From CBDBJQ01 sp965206405 (GTDB taxonomy: Bacteria; Pseudomonadota; Alphaproteobacteria; UBA8366): a stretch of DNA of 64,000 bases. Where the stretch lies: positions 1,116,001 through 1,180,000 of the forward strand of contig CBDBJQ010000006.1 of NCBI GenBank assembly GCA_965206405.1, in the 5' to 3' direction. Numbering within the stretch: position 1 is the stretch's first letter; each line of letters opens with the position of its first letter. A model generated the notes under the pieces. The model made no database searches. It worked only from the letters and a program-made list of their open reading frames with translations, and had not been told where the DNA came from. The translations under genes were made by a program, and so were the position numbers. Positions 1-10,110 of the stretch are shown here, one piece after another.

Positions 1-453
1 GCCGAGAAGGCTGAGCGTCTGTCCGGCGAGCTCTCTGTCGAGGATAGTTTGCCACTGCCCATGCTGCATGGCGTAGGCGTGCCGGGGAATGTTGCGGAAC
101 AGGGACAGGATCAGGGCCCAGGTCAGTTCGGCCGTTGGTGATCCGTGGGACGGGGTGCCGCAGACGGTGATGCCCTGGCGTCGTGCCACCTCCATGTCGA
201 AGGACAGGTTGCGCATGCCGGTGGTGATCAGCAGGCGAAGCGCCGGCAACCGTGTGATCAGGTTCTCCGGGAAAGGCGTGCGTTCGCGCATTCCGACGAT
301 GATATCGAAATCCGCGAGTCTGGCCGCGGCATCGTCTTCATCCGCGAAAGGCTCAGAGAAGACGGTGATTCCGTCGATCCGATTTACAACCGAACCCCAG
401 TCAACGAGGCTCATCGCCGCCTCAAGATAGTCGTCGAGAATGGCTACATGCAT
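1..453 (-). CDS. D-2-hydroxyacid dehydrogenase, N-terminal part (cut by window edge)
   Basis: I translated the minus strand directly. An open frame starts with ATG at 453 and runs off the window after 151 codons. It begins MHVAILDDYLEAA and contains the substrate-domain hallmarks of the D-isomer-specific 2-hydroxyacid dehydrogenases: a PFPENLI segment, LLITTGMRN near residues 74-82, GITVCGTPSHGSPTAELTWAL near 95-114, and LAGQTLSLLG at the edge, which is where the GxGxxG NAD-binding loop should begin. Such enzymes reduce 2-oxo acids with NAD(P)H in the cytoplasm. The exact substrate cannot be read from this part. The gene is transcribed in the same direction as the decayed TctC/TctA transporter upstream of it, so it may once have shared an operon for carboxylate use that an IS has since split. 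Confidence 0.85.
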   Translation of the reverse strand, partial: MHVAILDDYLEAAMSLVDWGSVVNRIDGITVFSEPFADEDDAAARLADFDIIVGMRERTPFPENLITRLPALRLLITTGMRNLSFDMEVARRQGITVCGTPSHGSPTAELTWALILSLFRNIPRHAYAMQHGQWQTILDRELAGQTLSLLG

Positions 454-548
454 GAACAGCGTTTCCTTTGTCTCTTTGGGTTATTGCCCCGGATTATTCC
501 TGGCTTTCGGGGTTATCTCTCGCCGGTTTCGGCAGCGCGCTTCGGTAG

Positions 549-1524
549 ACCTGATTCACAATAGCATCAGGTGATTGAGAACGGATGTATCCTTACCGAA
601 TTTGGTCACGCTGTTTTCAAATTCATGTTTGCCAGCGCCCCGACGTTCTTGGCAATCATGTTTTCCTGCCGGTTGCCGCGGTGAGTTTCGGCAAATATTC
701 CGAACTTTTTCATGCGGCCAATACCGTGCTCTACGCCGATACGCAGCTTTGCGTGCCAAGTGTTGTAAGTTTTCTGTTCGTCCGTAAGGGGGTGGTTCTT
801 TGAGGCTTTGAGCGGGATTTCAAGCGATGTTCCCAGATAACCGAGATCACCAAGTACAAGCACACCCGGTGGCTTATCCACGCGCGCCTCGTCGTAGATA
901 CGCTTGTCATGCGCGCGCCCGGGTTGCGCCGGACCGACCGCCAGAACCCGTTTTTTGTCATCGGTGATGATCTGATGTGAGGCCGTGTGGTGCTTTTTCT
1001 TGCCGGAATACTTCGCCTTGCGATGCGAGAGCTTTTTCGGGCGTTGAACCGGACGCTCCGTGCCATCAATCATCAGGTAAAGCAGGTCAGCCCTCTCTGA
1101 CGCCGACAGCCTGATCTTGCGCTCCGGCATCCGGAAGTGTCCTGCCATCAATTCTGTCATGGCAGCAATCCGACGGCAAACCGTAGCGGACGAGACATCG
1201 AACAGAAGACCCATAAAGGCCTGACTGGTATAGGTGCGATAATACATCAAGCAGAGTAGCAATTGCTCGGCAAATTCCAAACGGTAGTTCATCCCGCCAC
1301 CGATCGCGCGTTGTCTGTCTTCACGTGAAAGCCGGTGGTGCTCACGTTCAAGCCAGATCGGATGAAGAACAACGACCAATGCCTCGAAATCCTGAAGACG
1401 GATACCTGAAAGGCGGAAAAACAAATCAGCGCGCCCCCGCAAAACCTTCAAAACCCTCATAGACAAGCCCTCACTCTCCATTGAGCCATAAACATCGCTG
1501 AAAATCAGCTATTGCGCAACAGGT
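549..1524 (-). mobile_element. IS5-type insertion sequence, copy 1 (apparently complete)
   Basis: This is an element of about 976 bp. It is bounded by imperfect 17-bp inverted repeats: ACCTGATTCACAATAGC at 549-565 and, read on the other strand from 1524, ACCTGTTGCGCAATAGC. The two arms differ at 3 positions. It carries a single transposase gene. The flanking trinucleotides (TAG on the left, TTG on the right) do not form a convincing target duplication. It sits at the very 3' end of the tctA remnant. A truncated, slightly diverged second copy lies in the opposite orientation at 62472-63099. Confidence 0.85.
606..1481 (-). CDS. IS5-family transposase (DDE, DDE_Tnp_4 type)
   Basis: This is a 291-residue transposase. 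The N-terminal part (about residues 60-110) is a helix-turn-helix-rich region. The catalytic part has a recognisable DDE triad: Asp139 in LMIDGTERP, Asp212 in VLGDLGYLG, and Glu251 in GVEHGIGRMKKFG. The spacing and the HxGKKKHHT-like segment match the DDE_Tnp_4 transposases found in IS5-family elements. It would cut and rejoin the ends of its own element. The frame is intact, so the element may still be active. An in-frame ATG at codon 8 (1460) is an alternative start. Confidence 0.9.
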   Translation of the reverse strand: MESEGLSMRVLKVLRGRADLFFRLSGIRLQDFEALVVVLHPIWLEREHHRLSREDRQRAIGGGMNYRLEFAEQLLLCLMYYRTYTSQAFMGLLFDVSSATVCRRIAAMTELMAGHFRMPERKIRLSASERADLLYLMIDGTERPVQRPKKLSHRKAKYSGKKKHHTASHQIITDDKKRVLAVGPAQPGRAHDKRIYDEARVDKPPGVLVLGDLGYLGTSLEIPLKASKNHPLTDEQKTYNTWHAKLRIGVEHGIGRMKKFGIFAETHRGNRQENMIAKNVGALANMNLKTA

Positions 1525-1780
1525 TTGGTATAAACCGGCGGATGGTGAACTTCACTACCGGCAGGACGAACAGGATGATGGCACAGGTGCAGATCAGGGC
1601 TGAAATCGGTCGCTCGAAGAAGATGATCGGGCTACCATGGTTGATCAGTAGGGACTGGCGTAGCGAGGTTTCCACGGGGGACCCGAGCACAATGGCGAGA
1701 ACCGCCGGGCCATCGGGTAGTCGAGCTTGCGCAGAAGATAGCCGGCGATGCCGGACGGGATACCTGCTGCGGGGAGAGGC
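1525..1780 (-). pseudogene. tctA: tctA remnant: 3' end of tripartite tricarboxylate transporter large subunit
   Basis: The minus strand encodes two pieces of a TctA C-terminus in different frames. One is GIAGYLLRKLDYPMA (around 1720-1770). The other is LGSPVETSLRQSLLINHG followed by a RPISALICTCAIILFVLP membrane segment (1525-1690). TctA is the large, many-spanning membrane subunit of tricarboxylate carriers that work with a periplasmic TctC receptor. A frameshift separates the pieces, and the rest of TctA and all of TctB are missing. The reading frame runs straight into the end of the IS, so the insertion landed close to the natural C-terminus. Confidence 0.75.
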
Positions 1781-1879
1781 AGAGCGGGGCGGCCCGTCAC
1801 CACCTCATCTCGATACCGGCTGCTCTGTTTCGGGTGCGTCAAGCATCTGGCAGAGCGGCGCCGGTGTTGAATTGCGGCG

Positions 1880-2065
1880 TCAGATCTCTCCGATCCGTTT
1901 CAGCCGGGCCATCTTGTCGGCCCCACCACCCTTGCCGGCCATAATGACGAAGTCGACGGGTTTCTTGGGGTTTCAGGCTGTGACCTGTGTCGGCATGGCG
2001 ATTGCGGCGAGTAACATCGCCGCGGCACTGACCTGGCCAAGCCTTGCTGTGTATGCGGGTTTCAT
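1880..2065 (-). pseudogene. tctC: tctC remnant: signal peptide and start of a Bug-family receptor
   Basis: The frame starts at ATG 2065 behind a GAGAAGAA ribosome-binding site. It encodes MKPAYTARLGQ, a hydrophobic stretch AAAMLLAAIAMP and VTA, which is a plausible Sec signal peptide. A TGA follows exactly where Bug/TctC receptors have Trp. The same frame then continues NPKKPVDFVIMAGKGGGADK, a hallmark of tricarboxylate-binding receptors, before another TGA a few codons later. The binding domain is deleted. Together with the tctA remnant this is a dead tricarboxylate-uptake operon. Confidence 0.75.
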
Positions 2066-2294
2066 GAATATTTCTTCTCTGTAGGTTTGGTTGCGACAAG
2101 AATGACCCGCGACATGCGAAAATCTATAGGGTTGCGAGGCAGGATGAGTCCCGGGGAGGTGGCAATCCGCCAATCGCGGCCGTTGTTCCGCTGGCCGGCG
2201 GGACTATATGCAGACAGGGCCGATGAGAAGCCGATTTTGCGTATTTGCACAGGGCATCCAGAGCATTCAAGGCATTACCGGGGAAGGCAGAACA

Positions 2295-3968
2295 ATGGCG
2301 ATGAGTGACATCGAAATCGCACGGGCGGCCGACCTCGCGCCCATCGGGACAATCGCGGACAGGCTCGGCATTCCCGAGGACACACTGGTCCGCTACGGGT
2401 CCAACAAGGCCAAGATTCCGTTCGACTACATCGATTCCCTGGAGGGACGCCCGGACGGCAAGCTGGTCCTGGTCACTGCGATCACACCGACGCCGGCTGG
2501 CGAGGGCAAGACAACGATGACGGTTGGCCTCGGGGACGGCCTCAACCGGATCGGCAAGAACACCGGGATCTGCCTGCGCGAGCCGAGTCTCGGCCCGTGT
2601 TTCGGTATGAAGGGCGGGGCCGCCGGTGGCGGTTACGCCCAGGTCGTGCCGATGGAGGACATCAACCTCCATTTCACCGGCGACATGCATGCGATCGGCG
2701 TTGCCCACAACCTGCTCTCAGCAATGCTCGACAACCATATCTACTGGGGCAACAAGGCGAACCTGGATGCCCGTCGCGTCCAGTGGCGCCGGGTGGTCGA
2801 CATGAACGACCGCGCCCTGCGCGACGTTGTCTGCTCGCTCGGCGGCGTTGCCAACGGCTTTCCGCGGCAGACCGGCTTCGACATAACGGTCGCCTCCGAG
2901 ATCATGGCCATTTTCTGCCTGTCGACCGGGATCGAGGATCTTAAGCGCCGGCTCGCCGCCATCGTCGTTGGCTTTACCCGCGACCGGAAGCCGGTAACTG
3001 CTGGTGATCTCCAGGCCGACGGATCGATGACGGCCCTTCTGCGCGACGCGTTGATGCCGAACCTCGTCCAGACTCTTGAACACAACCCGGCTTTCGTCCA
3101 TGGCGGTCCGTTCGCCAACATCGCCCATGGTTGCAACTCGGCAGTCGCCACCCGCGCGATGCTCAAGATGACCGATATCGTGGTCACCGAGGCCGGCTTC
3201 GGCGCCGATCTCGGGGCCGAGAAGTTCTTCGACATCAAATGCCGGAAGGCGGGGCTGGCGCCAGAGGCCGTGGTTGTTGTCGCCACGGTACGGGCGCTGA
3301 AGATGCACGGTGGTGTTGCCCGTGACGCTCTTGGCGAGGAGAACACCGAGGCCGTGACCAAGGGTCTGGCCAATCTCGACCGTCATCTCGAGAACATTGC
3401 CAAGTTCGGAGTTCCGGCGATCGTCGGCATCAACCGTTTCCACGCCGACACCGAGGCCGAACTCGCCCTGGTGCGCGACCACTGTGCCAAAAACGGCGTC
3501 CCGGCCCATATCTGCAACCACTGGGCCGAGGGCGGTGCGGGCACCGAGGACATCGCGCATGAGGTGGTGCAGGCGCTCGACAGTGGCAAGGCGTCGTTCA
3601 GCCCGCTCTACCCCGATTCCATGCCGCTGCTGGAGAAGATTGAAACGGTGGCGCGGGAGATCTACCGGGCCGACGGAATCGCCGTCGACAAAAGGGTGCG
3701 TGGACAACTGCGTGATTTCGAAGAGGCGGGGTTTGGGGATCTCCCGGTCTGCATGGCCAAGACCCAGTACAGCTTCTCTGCCGACCAGGCCCTGGCCGGC
3801 GCGCCGACCGGCTTCACCATTCCTGTCCGCGAGGCGCGGCTTTCGGCCGGCGCCGGTTTCGTGGTGGTGATCTGCGGCGAGATCATGACCATGCCGGGTC
3901 TGCCCCGCACGCCTGCCGCCCACAGCATCTTCGTTGACGAACAGGGACGGATCGAAGGCTTGTTCTGA
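2295..3968 (+). CDS. fhs: formate--tetrahydrofolate ligase
   Basis: The 557-residue product matches the usual length of about 555-560. The enzyme joins formate to tetrahydrofolate with ATP to give 10-formyl-THF, feeding C1 metabolism in the cytoplasm. Visible motifs are TPTPAGEGKTT (residues 64-74), the nucleotide-binding loop, then EPSLGPCFGMKGGAAGGGYA, and the conserved GPFANIAHGCNS. The start was set at ATG 2295, after GGGAAGGCAG. An upstream in-frame ATG at 2208 would add 29 non-conserved residues. It stands alone and converges on the dpp operon. The fdhD/mobA/moaA group and tRNA-Sec elsewhere in the window suggest that formate matters to this organism, but the link is inferred. Confidence 0.97.
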   Translation: MAMSDIEIARAADLAPIGTIADRLGIPEDTLVRYGSNKAKIPFDYIDSLEGRPDGKLVLVTAITPTPAGEGKTTMTVGLGDGLNRIGKNTGICLREPSLGPCFGMKGGAAGGGYAQVVPMEDINLHFTGDMHAIGVAHNLLSAMLDNHIYWGNKANLDARRVQWRRVVDMNDRALRDVVCSLGGVANGFPRQTGFDITVASEIMAIFCLSTGIEDLKRRLAAIVVGFTRDRKPVTAGDLQADGSMTALLRDALMPNLVQTLEHNPAFVHGGPFANIAHGCNSAVATRAMLKMTDIVVTEAGFGADLGAEKFFDIKCRKAGLAPEAVVVVATVRALKMHGGVARDALGEENTEAVTKGLANLDRHLENIAKFGVPAIVGINRFHADTEAELALVRDHCAKNGVPAHICNHWAEGGAGTEDIAHEVVQALDSGKASFSPLYPDSMPLLEKIETVAREIYRADGIAVDKRVRGQLRDFEEAGFGDLPVCMAKTQYSFSADQALAGAPTGFTIPVREARLSAGAGFVVVICGEIMTMPGLPRTPAAHSIFVDEQGRIEGLF

Positions 3969-4049
3969 TTCGGCCGATCTGATTCAGGGCGCATCCGCGC
4001 TCATATCTGCGCCCAGGCGCCTTGCGGCCGGGATCTTCCCAGCCGGAAC

Positions 4050-5091
4050 TTATCTCAGATGGCAGGCCACCACGTGGCCGGGGGCGATCGCTTTCAGGGG
4101 CGGCTCCTCGATGCGGCACCGTTCCTCGGCATAGGGACACCGTGTGTGGAAGTGGCATCCCGGCGGTGGGGTGACCGGGCTCGGGACGTCGCCCTGGAGA
4201 ATTTTCTTCTCGCGCCGGATCCTGGGATCCGGGATCGGTACCGCCGACAGTAGTGCCTCCGTGTAGGGATGCTGGGGATCGGTAAACAGCGTTTTTTTAT
4301 CTGTGTATTCGACAATCTTTCCGAGATACATCACGGCGATGCGGTCGCTGATGTGCTCGACGACGGCAAGATCGTGAGCGATGAACAGATAGGACAGCTG
4401 GAACTCGTCCTGCAGGTCCATCAGGAGGTTGATGACCTGGGCCTGGATCGAGACGTCGAGGGCTGATACCGGCTCGTCACCGATGATTAGCTTGGGATTG
4501 AGGGCGAGCGCGCGAGCGATGCCGATGCGCTGGCGCTGGCCGCCGGAGAACTCGTGCGGAAAGCTCTTCATCTGCGACGGGCGCAGGCCGACGCGGTCAA
4601 ACAGTGCCGCTACCATGTCGCGCCGTTCCGCCTTATCGGCGACATGGTGGATGCCCAGCGATTCGCCGACGATTTCGCCGACCTGCATGCGCGGATTGAG
4701 CGAGGAGAACGGATCCTGAAAGATGATTTGCATCTGCCGGCGATAGGGCCGGAGCTCATCCTTGCTGAGCGTGGTGATGTCATTGCCGTTGATCTTGATC
4801 TCGCCCTCGGTGGGATCGAGTAGGCGCAGCACGGTACGGCCGACGGTGGATTTGCCGCAACCACTCTCGCCGACCAGCCCGAGAGTTTCGCCCTCGTTGA
4901 TCGAGAAATCGATTCCGTCAACGGCGTAGATATGGCCGACGGTACGGGAAAACAGCCCCTTGCGGATCGGGAAGTGCTTCTTGAGTCCGGTAACCTCGAG
5001 TACCGGGGTGTTCGCCGGCCCGGCGCCATCCGTTCCAGGTGCACCCTCATCTGCGCCCGCGGGTGCAGGCGTTTGCCCGGCTACTGGTGCG

Positions 5092-5099
<8 letters not shown>
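4050..5099 (-). CDS. dppF: dipeptide/oligopeptide ABC transporter ATP-binding protein (DppF-type)
   Basis: This 349-residue ATPase is the second of two that power peptide uptake. The first 30 residues are Ala/Gly/Pro-rich. Walker A is GESGCGKST at 77-85, the ABC signature FSGGQ at 184-188, and Walker B LIIGDEP at 204-210. The C-terminus has the oligopeptide-transporter tail with clustered cysteines (GCHFHTRCPYAEERC). The start at ATG 5099 overlaps the stop of the upstream dppD gene by 8 bases (ATGTCTGA), which indicates translational coupling. A longer in-frame reading from 5222 lies inside dppD and is not used. Confidence 0.93.
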
Positions 5100-6243
<1,144 letters not shown>

Positions 6244-6278
6244 GGCGTTCAGCAGTTCCTCTGGCGGTCCGGCGGGGT

Positions 6279-7172
6279 TTAGCTGCGCTGTCTGGGATCA
6301 AGTATGTCGCGCAGTGCATCGCCGAGCAGGTTAGTGCCGAACACGGCGAGGCTGATCGCGATACCGGGGAAGATCACGAGCCAGGGCGCCGTGCGGACGT
6401 ATTCGGCCGCCGATTCTGACAGCATCCGGCCCCAGGATGGGTGGGGTTCGGGGATGCCGAGGCCAAGGAAGGACAGCGACGCCTCGGTCAGGATCGCTGA
6501 GCCGAGCTGGGCGGTCCCGAGCACGATCAGCGGCGCCAAGGTGTTGGGCAGGATATGGCGCATGGCGATCCGACCCTCGCTCATGCCCAGTGCCCTTGCC
6601 GCCTCGACAAAGGGCATCTCGCGCAGGGTCAGTGTGTTCGCGCGGATCACCCGGGCAACCTGAGGCACCAGCGGGATCGAGATGGCGATGATGGTATTCT
6701 CGAGCGACGGCCCGAGCGAGGCAGCCATCACCAGAGCCATCACCAGCAGCGGCAGGGCTTGCATGATGTCGATGATGCGCTGGATGATCAGGTCGAACCA
6801 GCCGAGCAGGTAGCCGGACATCAGGCCGATAACCACGCCGATGAAGCCGCCGAGCAGGGTTGAACCAATGCCGACGGCGAGTGAAATTCGCGCCCCGTGG
6901 ATGATGCGGCTGTAGACGTCGCGCCCCATGGCGTCGGCGCCCAGTATCATCTTCGGATTGGGCGATTGAAGCGCGTCGTCCGGGCTTGTCGACAACGGAT
7001 CATGGAAGCTGATCCCCTCGGCGAACAGGGCGGCGAGGACGAACAGAATGAAAATGATGCCGCCGATCGCGCCCAGCGGATAGCGGCGGCAGAAAAACAG
7101 CAGGTGTCCGAATGCGCTGTCGACATGCGCGCCGGCCCGGGCGAGTTCTGCGTCGTGATCAATGACGGCCAC
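6279..7172 (-). CDS. dppC: dipeptide ABC transporter permease (DppC-type)
   Basis: This 297-residue inner-membrane permease has an N-terminal helix (LGAIGGIIFILFVLAALFA, about residues 33-51) and five further hydrophobic segments. The EAA loop EAARALGMSEGRIAMRHILP, the contact point with the ATPases, comes before the last two helices. It also has the DALQSPNPKMILGADAMGRDV segment typical of DppC/OppC. It forms the translocation channel with DppB. It lies 44 bases downstream of dppB and 35 bases upstream of dppD on the same strand. Confidence 0.93.
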   Translation of the reverse strand: MAVIDHDAELARAGAHVDSAFGHLLFFCRRYPLGAIGGIIFILFVLAALFAEGISFHDPLSTSPDDALQSPNPKMILGADAMGRDVYSRIIHGARISLAVGIGSTLLGGFIGVVIGLMSGYLLGWFDLIIQRIIDIMQALPLLVMALVMAASLGPSLENTIIAISIPLVPQVARVIRANTLTLREMPFVEAARALGMSEGRIAMRHILPNTLAPLIVLGTAQLGSAILTEASLSFLGLGIPEPHPSWGRMLSESAAEYVRTAPWLVIFPGIAISLAVFGTNLLGDALRDILDPRQRS

Positions 7173-7216
7173 GATGTCTCTCCCTGTTGTTCCGTTCCTG
7201 TCCCTGGTCCGTCCGC

Positions 7217-8164
7217 TCAGTCGGCATAACGGATGCGCGGGTCAAGAACCGCATAGAGAAGGTCGACGATAAAGTTCATCACCACCACCACAACCGCGAT
7301 GAACATGACCAGGTTCTGCACGATCGGGTAGTCGCGCATCAGGATCGCCTCGACCAGGAAGTGGGCGACACCCGGGATGTTGAATACGGTCTCAGTGATG
7401 ATCAGCCCGCCGATCAGGAAGGCGGCCTCGATGCCGATAATCGTAGTTACCGGCAGGACTGCGTTCTTCAGCGCGTGGTGGTAGTTGACCGAGTTCTCCG
7501 AGGCTCCCTTTGAGCGCGCCGTGCGGATGTAGTCCTGGCGCATGACCTCGAGCATCGAGGAGCGCGTCAGGCGCATGATGATCGCCGAGGCGCGAAAGCC
7601 AACCGCCGCTGCCGGAAGCGTATAGAGCAACAACTCGTCCCCGAGACTCTCGGGCGTATCCGTATAGATCGGGATCTCGCCGAGCCAGGCAACGCAGGCC
7701 ATCAGGATTAGCAGTGCTAGCCAGAATGACGGCAACGACAGGCCGGACAGGCTGATCACCCGCAATGTGTAGTCGAGGCCGGTGTTCTGCCGCACCGCGC
7801 TGATGACCCCGAACGGGAGGCCGAACAGTACCGAAAACCCGAGCGCCATCAGCGCCAGCTTGATGGTGATTGGCAGGCGCGGGCCAATCTCGTCGATCGC
7901 CGGCATCTCCGACACATAGGAGAAACCGAGATCGCCGACAGAGAGACCGCTGATCCAGTGCCAGTACTGCACCGGAATCGGCAGATCGAGACCGAGCTCC
8001 TTCTCGATCTGAGCTTTTTCCGCCGGATCGATGAAGCCGGCGGAGTCGAACATGATGTCGGCGATATTGCCTGGCACGAGGCGCAGCATGACGAAGATGA
8101 CGATCGACATGCCGACTAGGGTCAGCAGCATCAAAAGGAAGCGCCGGGTGAGATAGGTCGTCAA
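7217..8164 (-). CDS. dppB: dipeptide ABC transporter permease (DppB-type)
   Basis: This is an inner-membrane permease of 315 residues. It opens with TTYLTRRFLLMLLTLVGMS, the usual first helix of DppB/OppB, then has the large periplasmic loop, and later the EAA-type loop YIRTARSKGASENSVNYHHA before the final helices. No good ATG exists. I chose TTG at 8164 because GGAGA lies 7 bases upstream. A TTG at 8191 would add nine residues without a ribosome-binding site. It pairs with DppC. It is the first gene after the hairpin that follows dppA. Confidence 0.88.
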   Translation of the reverse strand: MTTYLTRRFLLMLLTLVGMSIVIFVMLRLVPGNIADIMFDSAGFIDPAEKAQIEKELGLDLPIPVQYWHWISGLSVGDLGFSYVSEMPAIDEIGPRLPITIKLALMALGFSVLFGLPFGVISAVRQNTGLDYTLRVISLSGLSLPSFWLALLILMACVAWLGEIPIYTDTPESLGDELLLYTLPAAAVGFRASAIIMRLTRSSMLEVMRQDYIRTARSKGASENSVNYHHALKNAVLPVTTIIGIEAAFLIGGLIITETVFNIPGVAHFLVEAILMRDYPIVQNLVMFIAVVVVVMNFIVDLLYAVLDPRIRYAD

Positions 8165-8299
8165 ATCCCGTCTCCGTGCATGCCCAGCCAAAAGAAGGAG
8201 GGCCGCCCTGATTCTCCGGAGATCCAGACTCCAGGTTCTAGACCCCTGGCTCCAGCCCTCAACTCTCAGCTTTCAGGCTTCAACCTCCGGGAAAAATAA

Positions 8300-8338
8300 G
8301 GCAGTGGTGCCGCCCGTTGTCAGGGAGGCGCCACTGCC
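8300..8338 (-). terminator. hairpin with T-tract after dppA
   Basis: GGCAGTGG at 8300-8307 and CCACTGCC at 8331-8338 close a stem of about 15 bp (two internal mismatches). On the minus strand it is followed by TTATTTTT. It lies just downstream of dppA, between the receptor gene and dppB. It could act as a partial terminator or 3' stabiliser that makes receptor mRNA more abundant than transporter mRNA, as is common in binding-protein operons. The partial role is inference. Confidence 0.7.
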
Positions 8339-8347
8339 GGTACGCGA

Positions 8348-9946
8348 TTACTTGTCGAGCCAGACGTCTTCGAGACGCCAGCCGTTATAGAGACTGTTGG
8401 TCATCATTATGAAACCCTTCACATGGGGATGCCAACACTGAGCGGCGACGCCGTTGAAGATGATCGGGCGGGCCGCGTCTTCCTGCAACCTCTTGTCGAT
8501 GTCCCAGACCAGTTTCTTGCGCTCGTTCTGGTCGTCCATCATCGATTGCTTCTCGAACAGCTTCTCCATCTCCGGCTTGCAGTAGCCGGTATAGTTGCGC
8601 TGTGAACCGCAGGAGTAGTTCTCGTAGAACTGGGCGTCAGGATCGTCAACGCCGATCCCGGTCAGGTTGAGACCGACCGAGTAGTCCTTGCGGCCGACCT
8701 TGGCGTGCCAGTTGCTGGTCTCCACCGTCTCAAGCTCGGCGGCGAAGCCGATCTTGTTAAGGTGATCGATCAGGATGACCGCCGGATCACGGTAAACCGC
8801 GATGTTGCGGGTCGAAACCTTGACCTTGAGCGGGTTGTCCTTGTCGTAACCCTTGCGCTTCATGATGGCCTTGGCTCTGTCCCGGTTCGCCTCGACGTCG
8901 GCGCCGTAGCCGGCGACGTTCGCGAGTACATTCGGAGGCATGCCCCAAACCCCGCCCGGCGGCGGCAGCAGGGCGCCACTCTTGATGGTCTTGCCGTGGC
9001 CGAGAATCTTGATGAAGGCATCGCGGTCGATGGTCAGCACCATCGCCTCGCGAATATCGGCATCATTGAAGGGTGGCTTGTCCTGGTTGACGATCAGGTT
9101 GGTGCTCACATTCGTGGTGACCAGCGAGCACTGTGCATCCGGTGCCTGCTCACGGACATCCTTGAGCAGCGGGATCGTCACGTCCGCGTTGAAGGTCATG
9201 TCGAACTTGCCGGCGACGAAGGCAAGAACCCGGGTCGACCGGCTCTTGATGATCGTCCACTCATGGCCATCGAGATACGGCTGGCCCTGCTTCCAGTAAT
9301 CCTTGTTCTTGGTGAACTTCACAAACTCGTTCTGCTTCAGTTGAACGAACTTGAAGGGCCCGGTGCCGATCGGACTGGTGCGCATCTTCTTGGGCGGCAC
9401 GTGGCAGGGATAGACCGGCGAGTACCCGGAAGCGAGAAGGGTCAGGAAAGCCGGCTGCCGGCGCTTGAGGTGGAAGGTGGCCTGGTAGTCATTGTCGACA
9501 GTCACCTTGTCGAGGTTCTTGTACCACGCCTTGCGCGGGTTCTTGCGCAACTTGGGTGTCTTCTTGCCCTGGAGAAGATCCCAGGTGCATTGAACGTCCT
9601 TGGCCGTGAACGGCTTGCCGTCGTGCCACTTGACGCCCTTGCGCAGCTTGAAGGTGAGCTTGGTCTTGTCATTCTTCCATTCCCACGAGGTCGCAAGGTC
9701 GGGGATGATGGTGTCCAGGCTGTTGGTGGGCTTTTGGTGGTCGTACATGATGAGGTTGTTGAACACTCCCATATACGGCGACAGGGTCGAGTTGGTCGCC
9801 TCTTCGTGGATCGATCCACTCGGCGGCGTCCCCCGGTGATAGAATTTGAGTACGCCGCCCGATTTCTGGGCCAGCGCGGCTGGCGCGAACGCCACGACCG
9901 AAAGCAGGGCCGCAACGGCTGTCAGCATGCGAAGATTCAGCCTCAT
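8348..9946 (-). CDS. dppA: peptide ABC transporter periplasmic substrate-binding protein
   Basis: This 532-residue family-5 extracellular solute-binding protein has a clear signal peptide: MRLNLRMLTAVAALL then AFAPAALA, with predicted cleavage after residue 26. The mature protein shows typical features, such as DLATSWEWKNDKTKLTFKLRKGVKWHDGKPF (about 84-114) and SPIGTGPFKFV. It would deliver peptides or similar ligands to DppB-C-D-F. The specificity (peptide, glutathione, nickel or sugar oligomer) cannot be read. It is the first gene of the operon, with a ribosome-binding site GGGAGGAAAA before the ATG. Confidence 0.93.
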   Translation of the reverse strand: MRLNLRMLTAVAALLSVVAFAPAALAQKSGGVLKFYHRGTPPSGSIHEEATNSTLSPYMGVFNNLIMYDHQKPTNSLDTIIPDLATSWEWKNDKTKLTFKLRKGVKWHDGKPFTAKDVQCTWDLLQGKKTPKLRKNPRKAWYKNLDKVTVDNDYQATFHLKRRQPAFLTLLASGYSPVYPCHVPPKKMRTSPIGTGPFKFVQLKQNEFVKFTKNKDYWKQGQPYLDGHEWTIIKSRSTRVLAFVAGKFDMTFNADVTIPLLKDVREQAPDAQCSLVTTNVSTNLIVNQDKPPFNDADIREAMVLTIDRDAFIKILGHGKTIKSGALLPPPGGVWGMPPNVLANVAGYGADVEANRDRAKAIMKRKGYDKDNPLKVKVSTRNIAVYRDPAVILIDHLNKIGFAAELETVETSNWHAKVGRKDYSVGLNLTGIGVDDPDAQFYENYSCGSQRNYTGYCKPEMEKLFEKQSMMDDQNERKKLVWDIDKRLQEDAARPIIFNGVAAQCWHPHVKGFIMMTNSLYNGWRLEDVWLDK

Positions 9947-10110
9947 GATTTTCCTCCCTCTTATGGACGGTCTTGGCTTTACCGTCTTGGCGTACCCTCT
10001 CGGCCGAATGCCGACCGATCAGGATTTCCTGAAGGTTATAGGTCAGATATGGGCTTTTTCAATCACCGCCGCCCGGCAGTCGGATGTGATTGACGCGATG
10101 CGGCAGGATT

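Noticed and set aside
1975..1977. In-frame TGA in tctC as selenocysteine
   Set aside because: The position is normally Trp in Bug receptors, another TGA follows a few codons later, most of the gene is deleted, and there is no Cys-like redox motif.
3969..4049. Terminator between fhs and dppF
   Set aside because: There are repeated GC-rich words but no clean stem followed by T residues on either strand.
8705..10093. Long plus-strand open frame of 462 codons
   Set aside because: It is the antisense shadow of dppA and has no recognisable domain.
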